Shown here: positions 43,900 through 53,674 of the stretch, in pieces
How the letters are laid out: each line of letters starts with the position of its first letter
Position numbering within the stretch: position 1 is the stretch's first letter
Source of the DNA: JAGTVG01 sp965365275
Lineage (GTDB): Bacteria; Bacteroidota; Bacteroidia; Cytophagales; Cyclobacteriaceae
Direction: 5' to 3'
Assembly (NCBI GenBank): GCA_965365275.1
Contig: CBDUBA010000002.1
Coordinates: 61,234 to 125,233, forward strand
Length of the DNA: 64,000 nucleotides
Notes under the pieces: model-generated
What the model saw: only the letters and a program-made list of their open reading frames with translations
Database searches by the model: none
What the model was told of the DNA's origin: nothing
Translations under genes and position numbers: made by a program

Positions 43900-45282
43900 A
43901 TGGTTGATAAGGAAATAGGTAGACTACTTATTATAGACGATGATGAAGATGTATTGCTTGCAGCAAAAATGTTGCTTAAAAAGTATGCTAATGAAGTAAT
44001 CATTGAAAAAAATCCAAAAAAAATACCATTTCTTTTAAATGACAGCGAATATGATGTCATTCTTCTAGATATGAACTTTAGTAAGGATATTACCAGTGGC
44101 AAAGAGGGATTTTATTGGCTCAATCAGATTTTGGAAAAGGATCCTAATGCTGTAGTAATTTTAATTACTGCTTTTGGGGATGTTGAGATGGCCGTAAAGG
44201 CTTTAAAGGATGGTGCAACTGATTTCGTTTTAAAACCATGGCAGAATGAGAAATTAATTGCCACCATTTCTACTGCTTCGAAATTAAAGAACTCCTACAA
44301 AGAAGTTGACCAGCTCAAACAGACCAGGAAGGTATTGCAGGAAGAAAGCAATCAAAGATTCAAGGAGATTATCGGAGAAAGCCCCTCAATGAGGAATGTT
44401 TATAATATTATTGATAAGGTTGCAGGAACCGATGCAAATGTTCTAATACTTGGAGAAAACGGAACTGGAAAAGAATTGGTGGCTCGAGCATTACATCAGA
44501 AATCCATAAGGAAGGAACATGTATTTATTAATGTTGATATGGGAGCCATCACTGAGACCCTTTTTGAGAGCGAACTGTTCGGTCATAAAAAGGGTTCATT
44601 TACAGATGCAAAAGAAGATCGTGCCGGCCGGTTTGAAGTTGCGAATGGAGGATCTTTATTCCTTGATGAAATTGGAAACTTAAGTTTACCTCTACAATCT
44701 AAATTGCTGACAGCCCTTCAACGGCGCGAGGTGATCAGAATTGGATCCAATAAGCCAATACCTATTGATATACGGTTAATATGTGCCACTAATATGCCGA
44801 TTTACGATATGGTTAATGACAATACATTTCGTCAAGACTTGCTATATCGTATAAATACTGTTGAGATACATTTACCCCCTTTAAGAGAAAGAATTGAGGA
44901 TATAAAGGTGCTTTCAGAACACTTTGTTGATATGTATTGCAGGAAATACCGCAAAGCATCCAAATCTATTAGTGCATCAACATTGAAGAAATTCGAAAAG
45001 TATAAATGGCCAGGCAATATCCGGGAGTTACAGCATGCAATCGAAAGAGCTGTAATAATGAGTGATAAAAACACCTTAATGTCTGAGGATTTCTTTTTCT
45101 TGTCCAATTCCGGCGATGTTTCTGATGAACAGAGAAATGAATCTCTTGACTTGGATGAAGTCGAAAAATCCACAATCAGAAAAGCAATCACTAAACATAA
45201 TGGTAATATATCAAAGGCGGCAAAAGAATTAGGACTTACTAGAGCTTCATTATATAGAAGACTTGAAAAGCATGGTCTATAG
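43900..45282 (+). CDS. Sigma-54-dependent response regulator, NtrC family
   Basis: A 460-residue three-domain regulator. The receiver domain (1-125) has the acidic pocket IIDDDED, the phospho-acceptor Asp in VILLDMNF and a Lys in DFVLKPW. The AAA+ domain (about 155-385) has GENGTGKE, GGSLFLDEIGN and the arginine-finger region RQDLLYRINT. The C-terminal Fis-type helix-turn-helix ends in ISKAAKELGLTRASLYRRLEKHGL. The sigma-54 contact loop reads GSFTDA where the textbook motif is GAFTGA; similar GAFTDA forms are common in Bacteroidota. It is paired with the histidine kinase at 45272, overlapping by 11 bases. Target genes are not evident. Confidence 0.93.
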   Translation: MVDKEIGRLLIIDDDEDVLLAAKMLLKKYANEVIIEKNPKKIPFLLNDSEYDVILLDMNFSKDITSGKEGFYWLNQILEKDPNAVVILITAFGDVEMAVKALKDGATDFVLKPWQNEKLIATISTASKLKNSYKEVDQLKQTRKVLQEESNQRFKEIIGESPSMRNVYNIIDKVAGTDANVLILGENGTGKELVARALHQKSIRKEHVFINVDMGAITETLFESELFGHKKGSFTDAKEDRAGRFEVANGGSLFLDEIGNLSLPLQSKLLTALQRREVIRIGSNKPIPIDIRLICATNMPIYDMVNDNTFRQDLLYRINTVEIHLPPLRERIEDIKVLSEHFVDMYCRKYRKASKSISASTLKKFEKYKWPGNIRELQHAIERAVIMSDKNTLMSEDFFFLSNSGDVSDEQRNESLDLDEVEKSTIRKAITKHNGNISKAAKELGLTRASLYRRLEKHGL

Positions 45283-46627
45283 CAACTATAAATTCAATAT
45301 TATTATAAGGGTCGTTGTTCTTGCTCTTAGTATTTTGTTATTGGCAAACCTACTGGCAACAGATTCTCTCCTTCTAACCGTCGGACTCGTAAGTATTCTG
45401 GCCGTGATACAGGTGGTTTCCCTGATCCGGTTTATTGATAAAAACAATATTGAAATAAATAATTTCTTTGAAACATTAAAGACCCAGGACCCTTTAAATC
45501 CGCAGTTCGATCCTGGCGAAGGAGAATATTACAATACCCTTGTAGAAAATTATTATGAAATATTAAATAAAATTAAAGCCTCTGATACCGATAAGGATGC
45601 TAAATATCAATACCTTAAGACAATAGTTCAACATGTTGGAATAGGTATTATAACTTTTAATAAGGCAGGTGAGGTTCAGATCATTAATACAGCTGCTAAA
45701 CGTCTCTTCAGAATAACCCATATTAACAATATCAGGGAATTAAGGAAAATCAGTGAAAGTCTTGTTAATAGTTTTGAAATGTTGAAAACTGGTGGACGAG
45801 ATCTTATAAAAATAATTAACAATGAAGAGACAGTCCAGCTGGCGATATTTGCAATAGAATTAACGTTAAAAGACGAGGAGTTCAAGCTTGTCTCTGTTCA
45901 GAACATTCAAAGTGAACTTGAGGAGAATGAAATGGAAGCATGGCAAAAGCTTGTTCGGGTTTTAACTCATGAAATTATGAATTCTGTGACACCCATATCT
46001 TCTTTGGCCAACACCCTTGAGGAAGATATAAAATATAGAATTGATGAGAATGGTAAAGAAAAGGAATTATCCCGGGAGGATCTTGAGGATCTGCACCTGG
46101 CTATTAAAACCATATTGAAGCGAAGCGAAGGATTGGTACGGTTTGTTACCGATTTTAGAAGCCTAACGCATATTCCGAAGACGAAATTTGCCGAGGTAGC
46201 CATCAGTGACCTTTTCGAGCATATCGAGTTATTAATGAAAAATGAACTGGAAGAGAATCAAATAGACTATAAGCGGTCAATAACCCCACCGGATCTCAAA
46301 ATTAAAATTGATCAGGAACTCATAGAACAGGTCTTAATAAATCTGATCAAGAATGCCATTCAGGCCTTACGGGAAGAACCTGAAAAACATTTAGAACTTT
46401 CTGCTTTCCTGAAGGATAACAAGCATATTATAATCTCGGTGAAAGATAATGGTCCAGGTATAGATGAAGAAGCACAGTCAAAAATTTTCATACCTTTCTA
46501 TACAACCAAAAAGAGTGGATCGGGGATAGGCTTAAGTTTATCAAAGCAGATCATGAGACAGCACCTCGGAACTATTTCCGTAAAATCTAAGCTCAATGAA
46601 GGGACAGAATTTGTATTGAGATTTTGA
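45272..46627 (+). CDS. Membrane sensor histidine kinase (NtrY-like)
   Basis: The 451-residue partner kinase of the preceding NtrC-type regulator. Two adjacent membrane helices (about 10-55) leave almost no periplasmic part, so the signal is probably sensed in the membrane or cytoplasm. A PAS-like domain follows (about 115-215, GIITFNKAGEVQIINTAAKRLF). The H box is VLTHEIMNSVTPI, the N box LINLIKNAIQAL, and the ATP-lid motifs are VKDNGPGID and GSGIGLSLSKQI. The ATG at 45272 was preferred to a TTG at 45263. It overlaps the regulator stop by 11 bases, so the two are translationally coupled. Confidence 0.92.
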   Translation: MVYSNYKFNIIIRVVVLALSILLLANLLATDSLLLTVGLVSILAVIQVVSLIRFIDKNNIEINNFFETLKTQDPLNPQFDPGEGEYYNTLVENYYEILNKIKASDTDKDAKYQYLKTIVQHVGIGIITFNKAGEVQIINTAAKRLFRITHINNIRELRKISESLVNSFEMLKTGGRDLIKIINNEETVQLAIFAIELTLKDEEFKLVSVQNIQSELEENEMEAWQKLVRVLTHEIMNSVTPISSLANTLEEDIKYRIDENGKEKELSREDLEDLHLAIKTILKRSEGLVRFVTDFRSLTHIPKTKFAEVAISDLFEHIELLMKNELEENQIDYKRSITPPDLKIKIDQELIEQVLINLIKNAIQALREEPEKHLELSAFLKDNKHIIISVKDNGPGIDEEAQSKIFIPFYTTKKSGSGIGLSLSKQIMRQHLGTISVKSKLNEGTEFVLRF

Positions 46628-46703
46628 TAGTAGGAGTTTTTTATTGGGGGTATATTTTATATCAATGATAATTATATTAGTTTAGAGCAAATAGATATTT
46701 TGA

Positions 46704-46946
46704 ATGAAAAATACGACGGAAACTATAACTGAAATATTGGTTGATAAGTTGGGGATATCATCAACTGAAGTCACGCCAGATGCAAATTTTATTAAAGACC
46801 TGGGAATTGATTCTTTGGATTATGCGGAGCTCGTTATGGAATTTGAACAGGTGTTCGACATTAAAATACCCGATACTGATGCTGAGAATTTCGAAACTAT
46901 AAAAGATGCAGTCAGCTACATAGATAGTAAAAGAAACTCTGCTTAA
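46704..46946 (+). CDS. Acyl carrier protein
   Basis: An 80-residue acidic carrier protein with the phosphopantetheine attachment Ser in DLGIDSLDYAELV (Ser about residue 37). The helices around it follow the ACP fold (VDKLGISSTEVTPDANFIKD, then FEQVFDIKIPD). No fab or pks gene is adjacent, so it is probably not the main fatty-acid ACP. It stands 28 bases before a glycosyltransferase gene, so it may carry an acyl chain used in glycolipid or surface-lipid assembly. That role is inferred from position only. Confidence 0.9.
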   Translation: MKNTTETITEILVDKLGISSTEVTPDANFIKDLGIDSLDYAELVMEFEQVFDIKIPDTDAENFETIKDAVSYIDSKRNSA

Positions 46947-46974
46947 TATTATCTTAAATCATATTTAACACAAT

Positions 46975-48069
46975 ATGACATCCCGGAAAAAAAGATTCAT
47001 CTTTTTAGTCCAGGGTGAAGGACGGGGTCATATGACACAAGCCATAAGTCTTTTTCAGATCCTGGCCAAGAACGGACACGAAGTACTTCATATTTTCATT
47101 GGAAAAAGTCAGCGGAGAAAAATACCAGAGTATTTATTAAAAGCCTTTGATGTACCAGTTGAACCTTTGAGCAGCCCGAATTTTATAAGCGATTCTAAAA
47201 ACAAATCAATCCGCCTTATTTATTCAATATTATACAATTCGAGGTATTTGAAAACCTATAATAAAAGTTTAAAAAGGATAGATGAAGTAGTTAAAAAATT
47301 ACAACCGGATGTATTGATAAATTTTTACGATTTCTTGGGTGGTTTTTACAATTTACTTTACAGGCCTTCCTTCAAGTTTATTCCTGTCGGGCATCATTTT
47401 ATGACAGATCATCCAGACTTTAAATTTGCGAAAGGAAGGTTATTTCATAAGAGACTATTTTTAATTAATAACTATTTGAATTCAATCGGAGCATATAAAA
47501 AACTTGCTTTGTCTTTTACACCCAATTATCCTCCTAGGGTAAAAAATACCATAATTGTACCTCCTTTATTGAGAGACCAACTATTCGATCTGAAATGTAC
47601 TGATCAAGATTTTATATTGGGGTATATGGTAAATGATGGATATAGCGAGGAAATTATTAACTGGAGTTTAAAGAATCCGGATATAAGGCTTGAGGTATTC
47701 TGGGATAAAAAAAATGAGCCTGAAACAAAAAGAGTTGGGGATAATTTGGTTTTTCACCAGTTGGATGGAGAAAAATTCCTTCAGAAAATGGCGCAATGCA
47801 AAGGAATGGTGACTACAGCCGGATTTGAATCTGTATGTGAGTGTATGTATTTAGGAAAACCGGTATTAATGGTACCGGTTTCCGGGCAGTATGAGCAGGC
47901 CTGTAATGCGTTGGATGCTGAACAGGCCGGGGCAGGTATACAAGCAGAAAGTTTTGATATTTCAAAGTTGATCCAATTTATGCCATCCTACAAAAACCCC
48001 TCGGAATCGTTCAGATCCTGGCTGGTCAAAAGGGAGGAGATCATTCTTCGTGAGTTGACAGAATTCTAG
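46975..48069 (+). CDS. GT-B glycosyltransferase, family 28 / MurG-like C-terminus
   Basis: A 364-residue protein with the GT-B N-terminal loop FLVQGEGRGHMTQAISLFQIL, where GEGRGH is the usual glycine-histidine start of MurG- and MGDG-synthase-like enzymes. The C-terminal nucleotide-sugar site is TTAGFESVCECMYLGKPVLMVP followed by QYEQACNA. It probably transfers a sugar from a UDP-sugar to a lipid or glycan acceptor at the inner membrane. Acceptor and product are unknown. The acyl carrier protein gene just upstream and the kinase-fold gene downstream suggest a small lipid-modifying cluster, though the three may be unrelated. Confidence 0.8.
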   Translation: MTSRKKRFIFLVQGEGRGHMTQAISLFQILAKNGHEVLHIFIGKSQRRKIPEYLLKAFDVPVEPLSSPNFISDSKNKSIRLIYSILYNSRYLKTYNKSLKRIDEVVKKLQPDVLINFYDFLGGFYNLLYRPSFKFIPVGHHFMTDHPDFKFAKGRLFHKRLFLINNYLNSIGAYKKLALSFTPNYPPRVKNTIIVPPLLRDQLFDLKCTDQDFILGYMVNDGYSEEIINWSLKNPDIRLEVFWDKKNEPETKRVGDNLVFHQLDGEKFLQKMAQCKGMVTTAGFESVCECMYLGKPVLMVPVSGQYEQACNALDAEQAGAGIQAESFDISKLIQFMPSYKNPSESFRSWLVKREEIILRELTEF

Positions 48070-48104
48070 GTATTTATTGGAAAAAATATCCTTATTTTTT
48101 TATG

Positions 48105-48112
48105 TACATTTG
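48105..48112 (+). promoter_or_regulatory. Minus-7 box for the kinase-fold gene
   Basis: TACATTTG fits TAnnTTTG exactly, 18 bases before the ATG at 48131. It indicates a separate start from the preceding glycosyltransferase. Confidence 0.45.
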
Positions 48113-48130
48113 TGACTCATATGATTATTT

Positions 48131-49195
48131 ATGGCGATTATATCCAAAAAGAAGAAAATATTTAAGATAAGTCCTCATTTGAGGGAATATCTTCAAACCT
48201 ATGGAAGAGAACAGGACTTAGGGATACAATATGATGATTTAGCCCGGTATAATAGTTCAATTCCACTGTTCGATCAGAAAGGGAATGATACTTTATGGGA
48301 AACTGTTTTTTATCATCAAAGTGAAGAAAAACATATACATGATTCATTAAAGCAGATCTATGCTATTCTGAAAGCCGATGGTGATGTTTCTGTAATTGAG
48401 CACCTGTATATTGACAGGGTCGATTTATGTGTATATGGTAATACAAAACCTTTCAGGGTCAGGATAGTAAACCGGATAAATGATCTGTTTGATTATTACT
48501 ATGTGAAGGTTGCTGATGCTTCCAGGATCTATGGCCTGGATCTCGAGCATTTTCTATCTCCCAATAAGATCAATTTTCTCGTACAAGGAGATACATTAAT
48601 TGAAGAACACATACAGGGCATTCCAGGAGATGATTTTATAAAATCCTACCTGAAAGATCCACAGTTAAATGAGATACGGCTGGCAAAGGAATTTATAAAA
48701 TTCAATGAACGATGCCTGGTTCGTCTTCTCGGGGATATGCATGCCAGTAATTTTGTGGTTGAAGTTATCCCGGACTTCGATGAGATCCATTACCGTATCC
48801 GGGCGATAGACTTTGATCAGCAATCATACGAAGGAAGACGGGCAATTTATATGCCACAATACTTTAAACAGAATAATCCGATTATTGAGCTTGGATTAAA
48901 GCACATGAAACCGGAGCTCGAATTACAATATCGGAAGGAAGAGCGATCACTTATTGCCACTAGAGTAAAATCAAGCGGTGTAAATCTCTATGCTTTGCTT
49001 AATACAATGACACGAGACACCATATCGACCCCTGAGAATATTGAAAGCCTAAAAAATGACCTGGCAAAATTATATAATGACAAAGAATTTCTTTCCTGTG
49101 TTAATATGGGAGAGATTGTTAAAGCCAGCCTTAAAATGGTATTCAAACAACCCATAAGAGATAAATACCATTTCGCGAAAAAGACTGCCCGATAG
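48131..49195 (+). CDS. Hypothetical protein, possible protein-kinase-like fold
   Basis: I do not recognise this 354-residue protein as a named family. One segment is suggestive: RLLGDMHASNFVV, then about 17 residues later IRAIDFDQ. This copies the spacing and residues of the catalytic loop (GD-x-H-x-x-N) and metal-binding D-F-D of aminoglycoside phosphotransferase-type kinases. The upstream part (about 90-165) could form the N-lobe, with KPFRVRIVNRIND and VQGDTLIEEHIQGI. No signal peptide is present, so it is cytoplasmic. It starts 61 bases after the glycosyltransferase gene with its own -7 box. Kinase activity is inference. Confidence 0.6.
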   Translation: MAIISKKKKIFKISPHLREYLQTYGREQDLGIQYDDLARYNSSIPLFDQKGNDTLWETVFYHQSEEKHIHDSLKQIYAILKADGDVSVIEHLYIDRVDLCVYGNTKPFRVRIVNRINDLFDYYYVKVADASRIYGLDLEHFLSPNKINFLVQGDTLIEEHIQGIPGDDFIKSYLKDPQLNEIRLAKEFIKFNERCLVRLLGDMHASNFVVEVIPDFDEIHYRIRAIDFDQQSYEGRRAIYMPQYFKQNNPIIELGLKHMKPELELQYRKEERSLIATRVKSSGVNLYALLNTMTRDTISTPENIESLKNDLAKLYNDKEFLSCVNMGEIVKASLKMVFKQPIRDKYHFAKKTAR

Positions 49196-49220
49196 GTTAT
49201 TTAATGCTCTTCTAATTTAG

Positions 49221-49228
49221 TAATTTTG
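49221..49228 (+). promoter_or_regulatory. Minus-7 box for ribE
   Basis: TAATTTTG is an exact TAnnTTTG match, 22 bases upstream of the ribE ATG. I saw no FMN riboswitch in the 55-base gap. Confidence 0.45.
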
Positions 49229-49250
49229 GTAAAAATTAAAGTCAAGCATC

Positions 49251-49871
49251 ATGTTTACAGGTATCGTCGAGGGAATGGGTAAAATTAAAGATATCAGGAA
49301 AGAAGGTACAAATTATATATTTTTTATAGAATCAGATTTTTCAAATGAATTGTCAGTGAATCAAAGTGTTTCACATAATGGTGTTTGCCTTACGATCACT
49401 GGGATTGAAAATGGCGCTTACACTGTTACCGCAGTTCGGGAGACCTTACTAAAAACCAACCTTGGAGATCTCAAAACAGGTGATTTTGTAAACCTTGAGC
49501 GAAGCATGTCAACCGCGTACAGGTTTGACGGTCATATAGTACAGGGTCATGTTGACCAGACTGGGGTATGCACAAAAGTTGAAGAGGTAGATGGCAGCTG
49601 GCTCTTTGATTTCGAATATGATTTTGATTCCACCGGGAATTTCCTGGTTGAAAAAGGATCAGTTTGTATCGATGGAGTTAGTTTAACAGTTTTTAATTGT
49701 AAAAATGGAAGTTTCACGGTAACGATAATCCCACATACCTGGCAGGTGACTAATTTCCAATTTATAAAAGTAGGAAGCAGGGTAAACCTTGAGTTTGATG
49801 TAATTGGGAAATACATTCAGAAACTATTTTCAGACGGATATCAGGATTATTTGAAAGATAAACTAAAATAA
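49251..49871 (+). CDS. ribE: Riboflavin synthase, alpha subunit
   Basis: This enzyme makes riboflavin from two molecules of 6,7-dimethyl-8-ribityllumazine. The 206-residue protein has the characteristic duplicated barrel: MFTGIVEGMG, then SVSHNGVCLTITGI and VNLERSMS in the first half. The second half repeats the pattern with DGHIVQGHVDQTG, GSVCIDGVSLTVF and NLEFDVIGKYIQKL. Length is normal. It stands alone with a -7 box upstream; other riboflavin genes are not in the window. Confidence 0.95.
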   Translation: MFTGIVEGMGKIKDIRKEGTNYIFFIESDFSNELSVNQSVSHNGVCLTITGIENGAYTVTAVRETLLKTNLGDLKTGDFVNLERSMSTAYRFDGHIVQGHVDQTGVCTKVEEVDGSWLFDFEYDFDSTGNFLVEKGSVCIDGVSLTVFNCKNGSFTVTIIPHTWQVTNFQFIKVGSRVNLEFDVIGKYIQKLFSDGYQDYLKDKLK

Positions 49872-50043
49872 TCTGGAGAGAGGCATCTTATTTATAATAA
49901 ATCCAAATAGTTGATAGATTTTAAAACTGACATTTATCACCTTTTTCCAGTTAGTTCTGATCTATTTTTACAATCTAAAAAATAGGGCCTAAGGCATAAT
50001 TTTAAATAGAAATAAATTTTTTAAAATAATTTGATTAGATCAA

Positions 50044-53000
50044 ATGAAAGACAAAACATTTGTAACTATTGATGGTAATGAAGCTGCTGCTTACGTTGCC
50101 TATCGTTTAAACGAAGTTTGCGCAATTTATCCAATTACTCCATCCTCAAATATGGGGGAATGGGCTGATGAATGGGCTGCAAAAGGAATAAAAAATATTT
50201 GGGGGGAAATCCCAACAGTATGTGAAATGCAAAGTGAAGGTGGTGCAGCCGGCGCTGTTCACGGATCCCTTCAAGCTGGAGCATTGACCACTACTTTTAC
50301 TGCTTCCCAGGGTTTATTACTAAAGATCCCGAATATGTTTAAAATAGCAGGGGAGTTAACTTCTACTGTTTTCAATATCTCAGCAAGGTCTCTTGCAACA
50401 CATGCTTTATCTATTTTCGGTGACCATAGTGATGTTATGTCAGCCAGAAGTACCGGATTTGCCATGTTAGCAGCTGGCTCAGTTCAGGAAGTTATGGATA
50501 TGGGTGTGATAGCTCAGGCATCGACATTAAAAGCACGCGTACCCATCCTTCATTTTTTTGATGGATTCAGAACATCACATGAAGTACAAAAAATAGAGTT
50601 AGTTAGTGATGAACATATGGGCGAAATGGTAACGGATGATATGGTAAAAGCCCATAGAGATAGGTCATTATCACCTGACCGGCCGGTCATAAGGGGAACG
50701 GCACAAAATCCGGATGTATTCTTCCAGAATCGTGAAACCAATAATCCATTTTATGAAAAATGTGCTGATATCGTAGAAGAAGAAATGGATAAATTTGCGA
50801 CACTGACAGGCCGACAATATAAACCATTCGACTATCACGGACCAAAAGATGCTGAGAAAATAATTGTTCTGATGGCATCAGCGATAGAAACAGTACAGGA
50901 TACCGTTGATTACCTTAACAGCCAGGGAGAAAAAGTAGGCCTTATCAAAGTTCGATTATACAGGCCATTTGATATCAAGAGGTTTATGGAAGCTATTCCT
51001 GAATCAGTCAAGTCCATATCTGTTCTTGATAGAACCAAAGAACCCGGAGCCACCGGGGAACCTTTATACCTTGATGTGATAAATGCACTGACTGAAGGAT
51101 TAAGTGAAGGGTATGGCAAACTTAAGACCATGCCTAAGGTAATTGGTGGTCGATATGGCCTCTCTTCCAAAGAATTTACACCAGCTATGGTGAAAGCAGT
51201 TTTTGATAATTTAAGTGCAGAGAAACCCAAAAAGCATTTCACTATTGGAATCAAAGATGACGTATCAAATACAAGTCTGGATTTCGATCCCGATTTCGAT
51301 ATTGAATCTGATGATGTTGTCAGAGCCATGTTTTATGGTCTGGGGGCAGACGGAACAGTAGGTGCTAATAAGAACTCTATAAAAATTATTGGTGAGAATA
51401 CTGAGAACTATGCACAGGGATATTTTGTATATGACTCCAAAAAAGCTGGTTCAGTAACTACCTCCCACCTGAGATTCGGGCCAAAGAATATTTTAGCTCC
51501 CTATCTTATCACAAAGGCGAATTTCGTTGCATGTCATCAATCGGTTTTTCTTGAGAAGTTTAACATGGTGCAAAACCTGGTTGATGGTGGGACTTTCCTG
51601 ATTAACTCACCTTTTGATAAGGATGAGTTATGGAATAATATTCCCCTATCGATTCAGCAAACGATTATAGACAAGAAGATCAAGGTCTATGCAATCGATG
51701 CACAGAAAGTAGCAGAAGAAAGCGGAATGGGTAGAAGGATCAACACGGTGATGCAGGTATGTTTCTTTGCAATTTCCGGAATTCTACCTAAAGATGAAGC
51801 TATTGCAGCCATCAAAGATTCCATCGTCAAGACTTATGGCCGAAAAGGGGAAATGATTGTGAATATGAATCTTAAGGCCGTTGACAATACCCTTGAACAC
51901 CTTTTTGAAGTTGAATTACCCAAATCACCAATCGGTAATCTGAAATTGAAACCACCAGTTCCTGAAAACTCTCCCGATTTTGTAAAAAACGTTCTTGGAG
52001 AGATAATCGCCGGAAGAGGAGACGATATTCCCGTAAGTGCCTTTCCAACCGATGGAACCTGGCCCACGGGCACTACCAAATATGAAAAGCGTAACATAGC
52101 TTTGGAAATCCCAACGTGGGATGAAGAAACCTGTACCCAATGTGGTAAGTGTTCCTTTGTATGTCCTCATGCTACGATCAGGATGAAGGTCTATGATCCG
52201 AAACATCTTGAAAATGCTCCAGAAACCTTTAAGTCTGTTGATGTAAGAAATAAGGAATTCAAAGAAATGGGCTTTAAATATACCATTCAGGTTGCCCCGG
52301 AAGATTGTACAGGTTGCGGAGTTTGTGTGGAGGTCTGCCCTGCCAAAAACAAACGGGATAAGAGTAAGAAAGCACTGGTTATGGAGCCCCAGCTGCCACT
52401 CAGGAACCAGGAGGCCAAGAATTGGGATTTCTTCCTGAATATACCCGACCTTGACAGAAACTTGATAGGATTAAACAGTATTAGGACCCAGCAACTTCAG
52501 GAGCCATTGTTTGAATTTTCAGGTGCCTGTACAGGTTGCGGGGAAACGCCTTACGTTAAACTCGTTTCACAATTATTTGGAGACAGGGCTATTATTGCGA
52601 ATGCCACAGGATGCTCTTCAATTTACGGTGGGAACTTACCAACCACTCCATGGACTAAAAATAAAGACGGTCGTGGACCTACCTGGTCAAATTCATTGTT
52701 TGAGGACAATGCTGAATTTGGTCTTGGATACCGGTTGGCCATCGATAAACAAAATGAAGCAGCCACCACATTATTGAAGGAACTCGGTTCAGAAATTGGT
52801 GAAGATCTGGTAACAGATATTATTAATGCAGATCAATCTGAGGAACCCGGGATCTTTGAACAAAGAGAACGGATTGAAATATTAAAAGATAAATTGGGGG
52901 CAATTAAATCTCCGAAGTCAGCTCAATTATTGAATGTAGCCGATTACCTGGTAAAGAAAAGTGTATGGATTATGGGTGGTGACGGCTGGGCTTACGATAT

Positions 53001-53628
53001 AGGATATGGTGGCCTAGACCACGTAATTGCATCCGGTAAGAATGTTAACATTCTTGTCCTGGATACAGAAGTATATTCTAACACAGGAGGCCAGACATCC
53101 AAGGCGACACCTTTGAGTGCCATTGCTAAATTCTCTGCCAGTGGTAAACCTACCTTTAAGAAGGACCTGGGGATGATGGCCATGGCATATAATACTGTAT
53201 ATGTAGCAGTAGTAGCCATGGGTTCAAAAGATGAGCAAACACTGAAAGCATTTATTGAAGCGGAGAAATTCAATGGCCCCTCAATAATTATAGCTTATTC
53301 ACATTGTATAGCGCATGGTATTGATATGTCTGCTCCATTGAAGCATCAGAAAGCAGCGGTTGACTCCGGTCAATGGATCCTTTACAGATATAATCCGGAT
53401 AACCTGAAGGAAGGTAAAAATCCACTGACCCTGGATTCAAGACCTCGGCCTAATACAAGCGTGGCTGATTATATGATGATGGAAAACAGGTTTAAAATGT
53501 TGACAAAAAGTAAGCCTGCATTAGCCAAGGAATACATGAAGATGGCTCAGGAAAATGCTACAGAAAGATGGAAATATTTCAAATATTTAGCGGATAAACA
53601 ATACGATAATGTTATCGTTCAAAACTAA
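50044..53628 (+). CDS. nifJ: Pyruvate:ferredoxin (flavodoxin) oxidoreductase
   Basis: This enzyme oxidatively decarboxylates pyruvate to acetyl-CoA, reducing ferredoxin or flavodoxin, and can run in reverse. The 1194-residue single chain fuses all domains. The alpha domain starts DGNEAAAYVAYRLNEVCAIYPITPSS, a gamma domain sits near residue 430 (GLGADGTVGANKNS), and two 4Fe-4S clusters are in CTQCGKCSFVC (about 697) and CTGCGVCVEVC (about 755). The TPP domain has CTGCGETPYVKL, ATGCSSIYGG and GGDGWAYDIGYGG. Cluster cysteines are all present. It is followed 46 bases later by a DHOD-like gene and a shared terminator. Confidence 0.96.
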   Translation: MKDKTFVTIDGNEAAAYVAYRLNEVCAIYPITPSSNMGEWADEWAAKGIKNIWGEIPTVCEMQSEGGAAGAVHGSLQAGALTTTFTASQGLLLKIPNMFKIAGELTSTVFNISARSLATHALSIFGDHSDVMSARSTGFAMLAAGSVQEVMDMGVIAQASTLKARVPILHFFDGFRTSHEVQKIELVSDEHMGEMVTDDMVKAHRDRSLSPDRPVIRGTAQNPDVFFQNRETNNPFYEKCADIVEEEMDKFATLTGRQYKPFDYHGPKDAEKIIVLMASAIETVQDTVDYLNSQGEKVGLIKVRLYRPFDIKRFMEAIPESVKSISVLDRTKEPGATGEPLYLDVINALTEGLSEGYGKLKTMPKVIGGRYGLSSKEFTPAMVKAVFDNLSAEKPKKHFTIGIKDDVSNTSLDFDPDFDIESDDVVRAMFYGLGADGTVGANKNSIKIIGENTENYAQGYFVYDSKKAGSVTTSHLRFGPKNILAPYLITKANFVACHQSVFLEKFNMVQNLVDGGTFLINSPFDKDELWNNIPLSIQQTIIDKKIKVYAIDAQKVAEESGMGRRINTVMQVCFFAISGILPKDEAIAAIKDSIVKTYGRKGEMIVNMNLKAVDNTLEHLFEVELPKSPIGNLKLKPPVPENSPDFVKNVLGEIIAGRGDDIPVSAFPTDGTWPTGTTKYEKRNIALEIPTWDEETCTQCGKCSFVCPHATIRMKVYDPKHLENAPETFKSVDVRNKEFKEMGFKYTIQVAPEDCTGCGVCVEVCPAKNKRDKSKKALVMEPQLPLRNQEAKNWDFFLNIPDLDRNLIGLNSIRTQQLQEPLFEFSGACTGCGETPYVKLVSQLFGDRAIIANATGCSSIYGGNLPTTPWTKNKDGRGPTWSNSLFEDNAEFGLGYRLAIDKQNEAATTLLKELGSEIGEDLVTDIINADQSEEPGIFEQRERIEILKDKLGAIKSPKSAQLLNVADYLVKKSVWIMGGDGWAYDIGYGGLDHVIASGKNVNILVLDTEVYSNTGGQTSKATPLSAIAKFSASGKPTFKKDLGMMAMAYNTVYVAVVAMGSKDEQTLKAFIEAEKFNGPSIIIAYSHCIAHGIDMSAPLKHQKAAVDSGQWILYRYNPDNLKEGKNPLTLDSRPRPNTSVADYMMMENRFKMLTKSKPALAKEYMKMAQENATERWKYFKYLADKQYDNVIVQN

Positions 53629-53674
53629 ATGTTATATTTAAGATAAGAATTCGAAAAATTGAAAATTTTATAAT

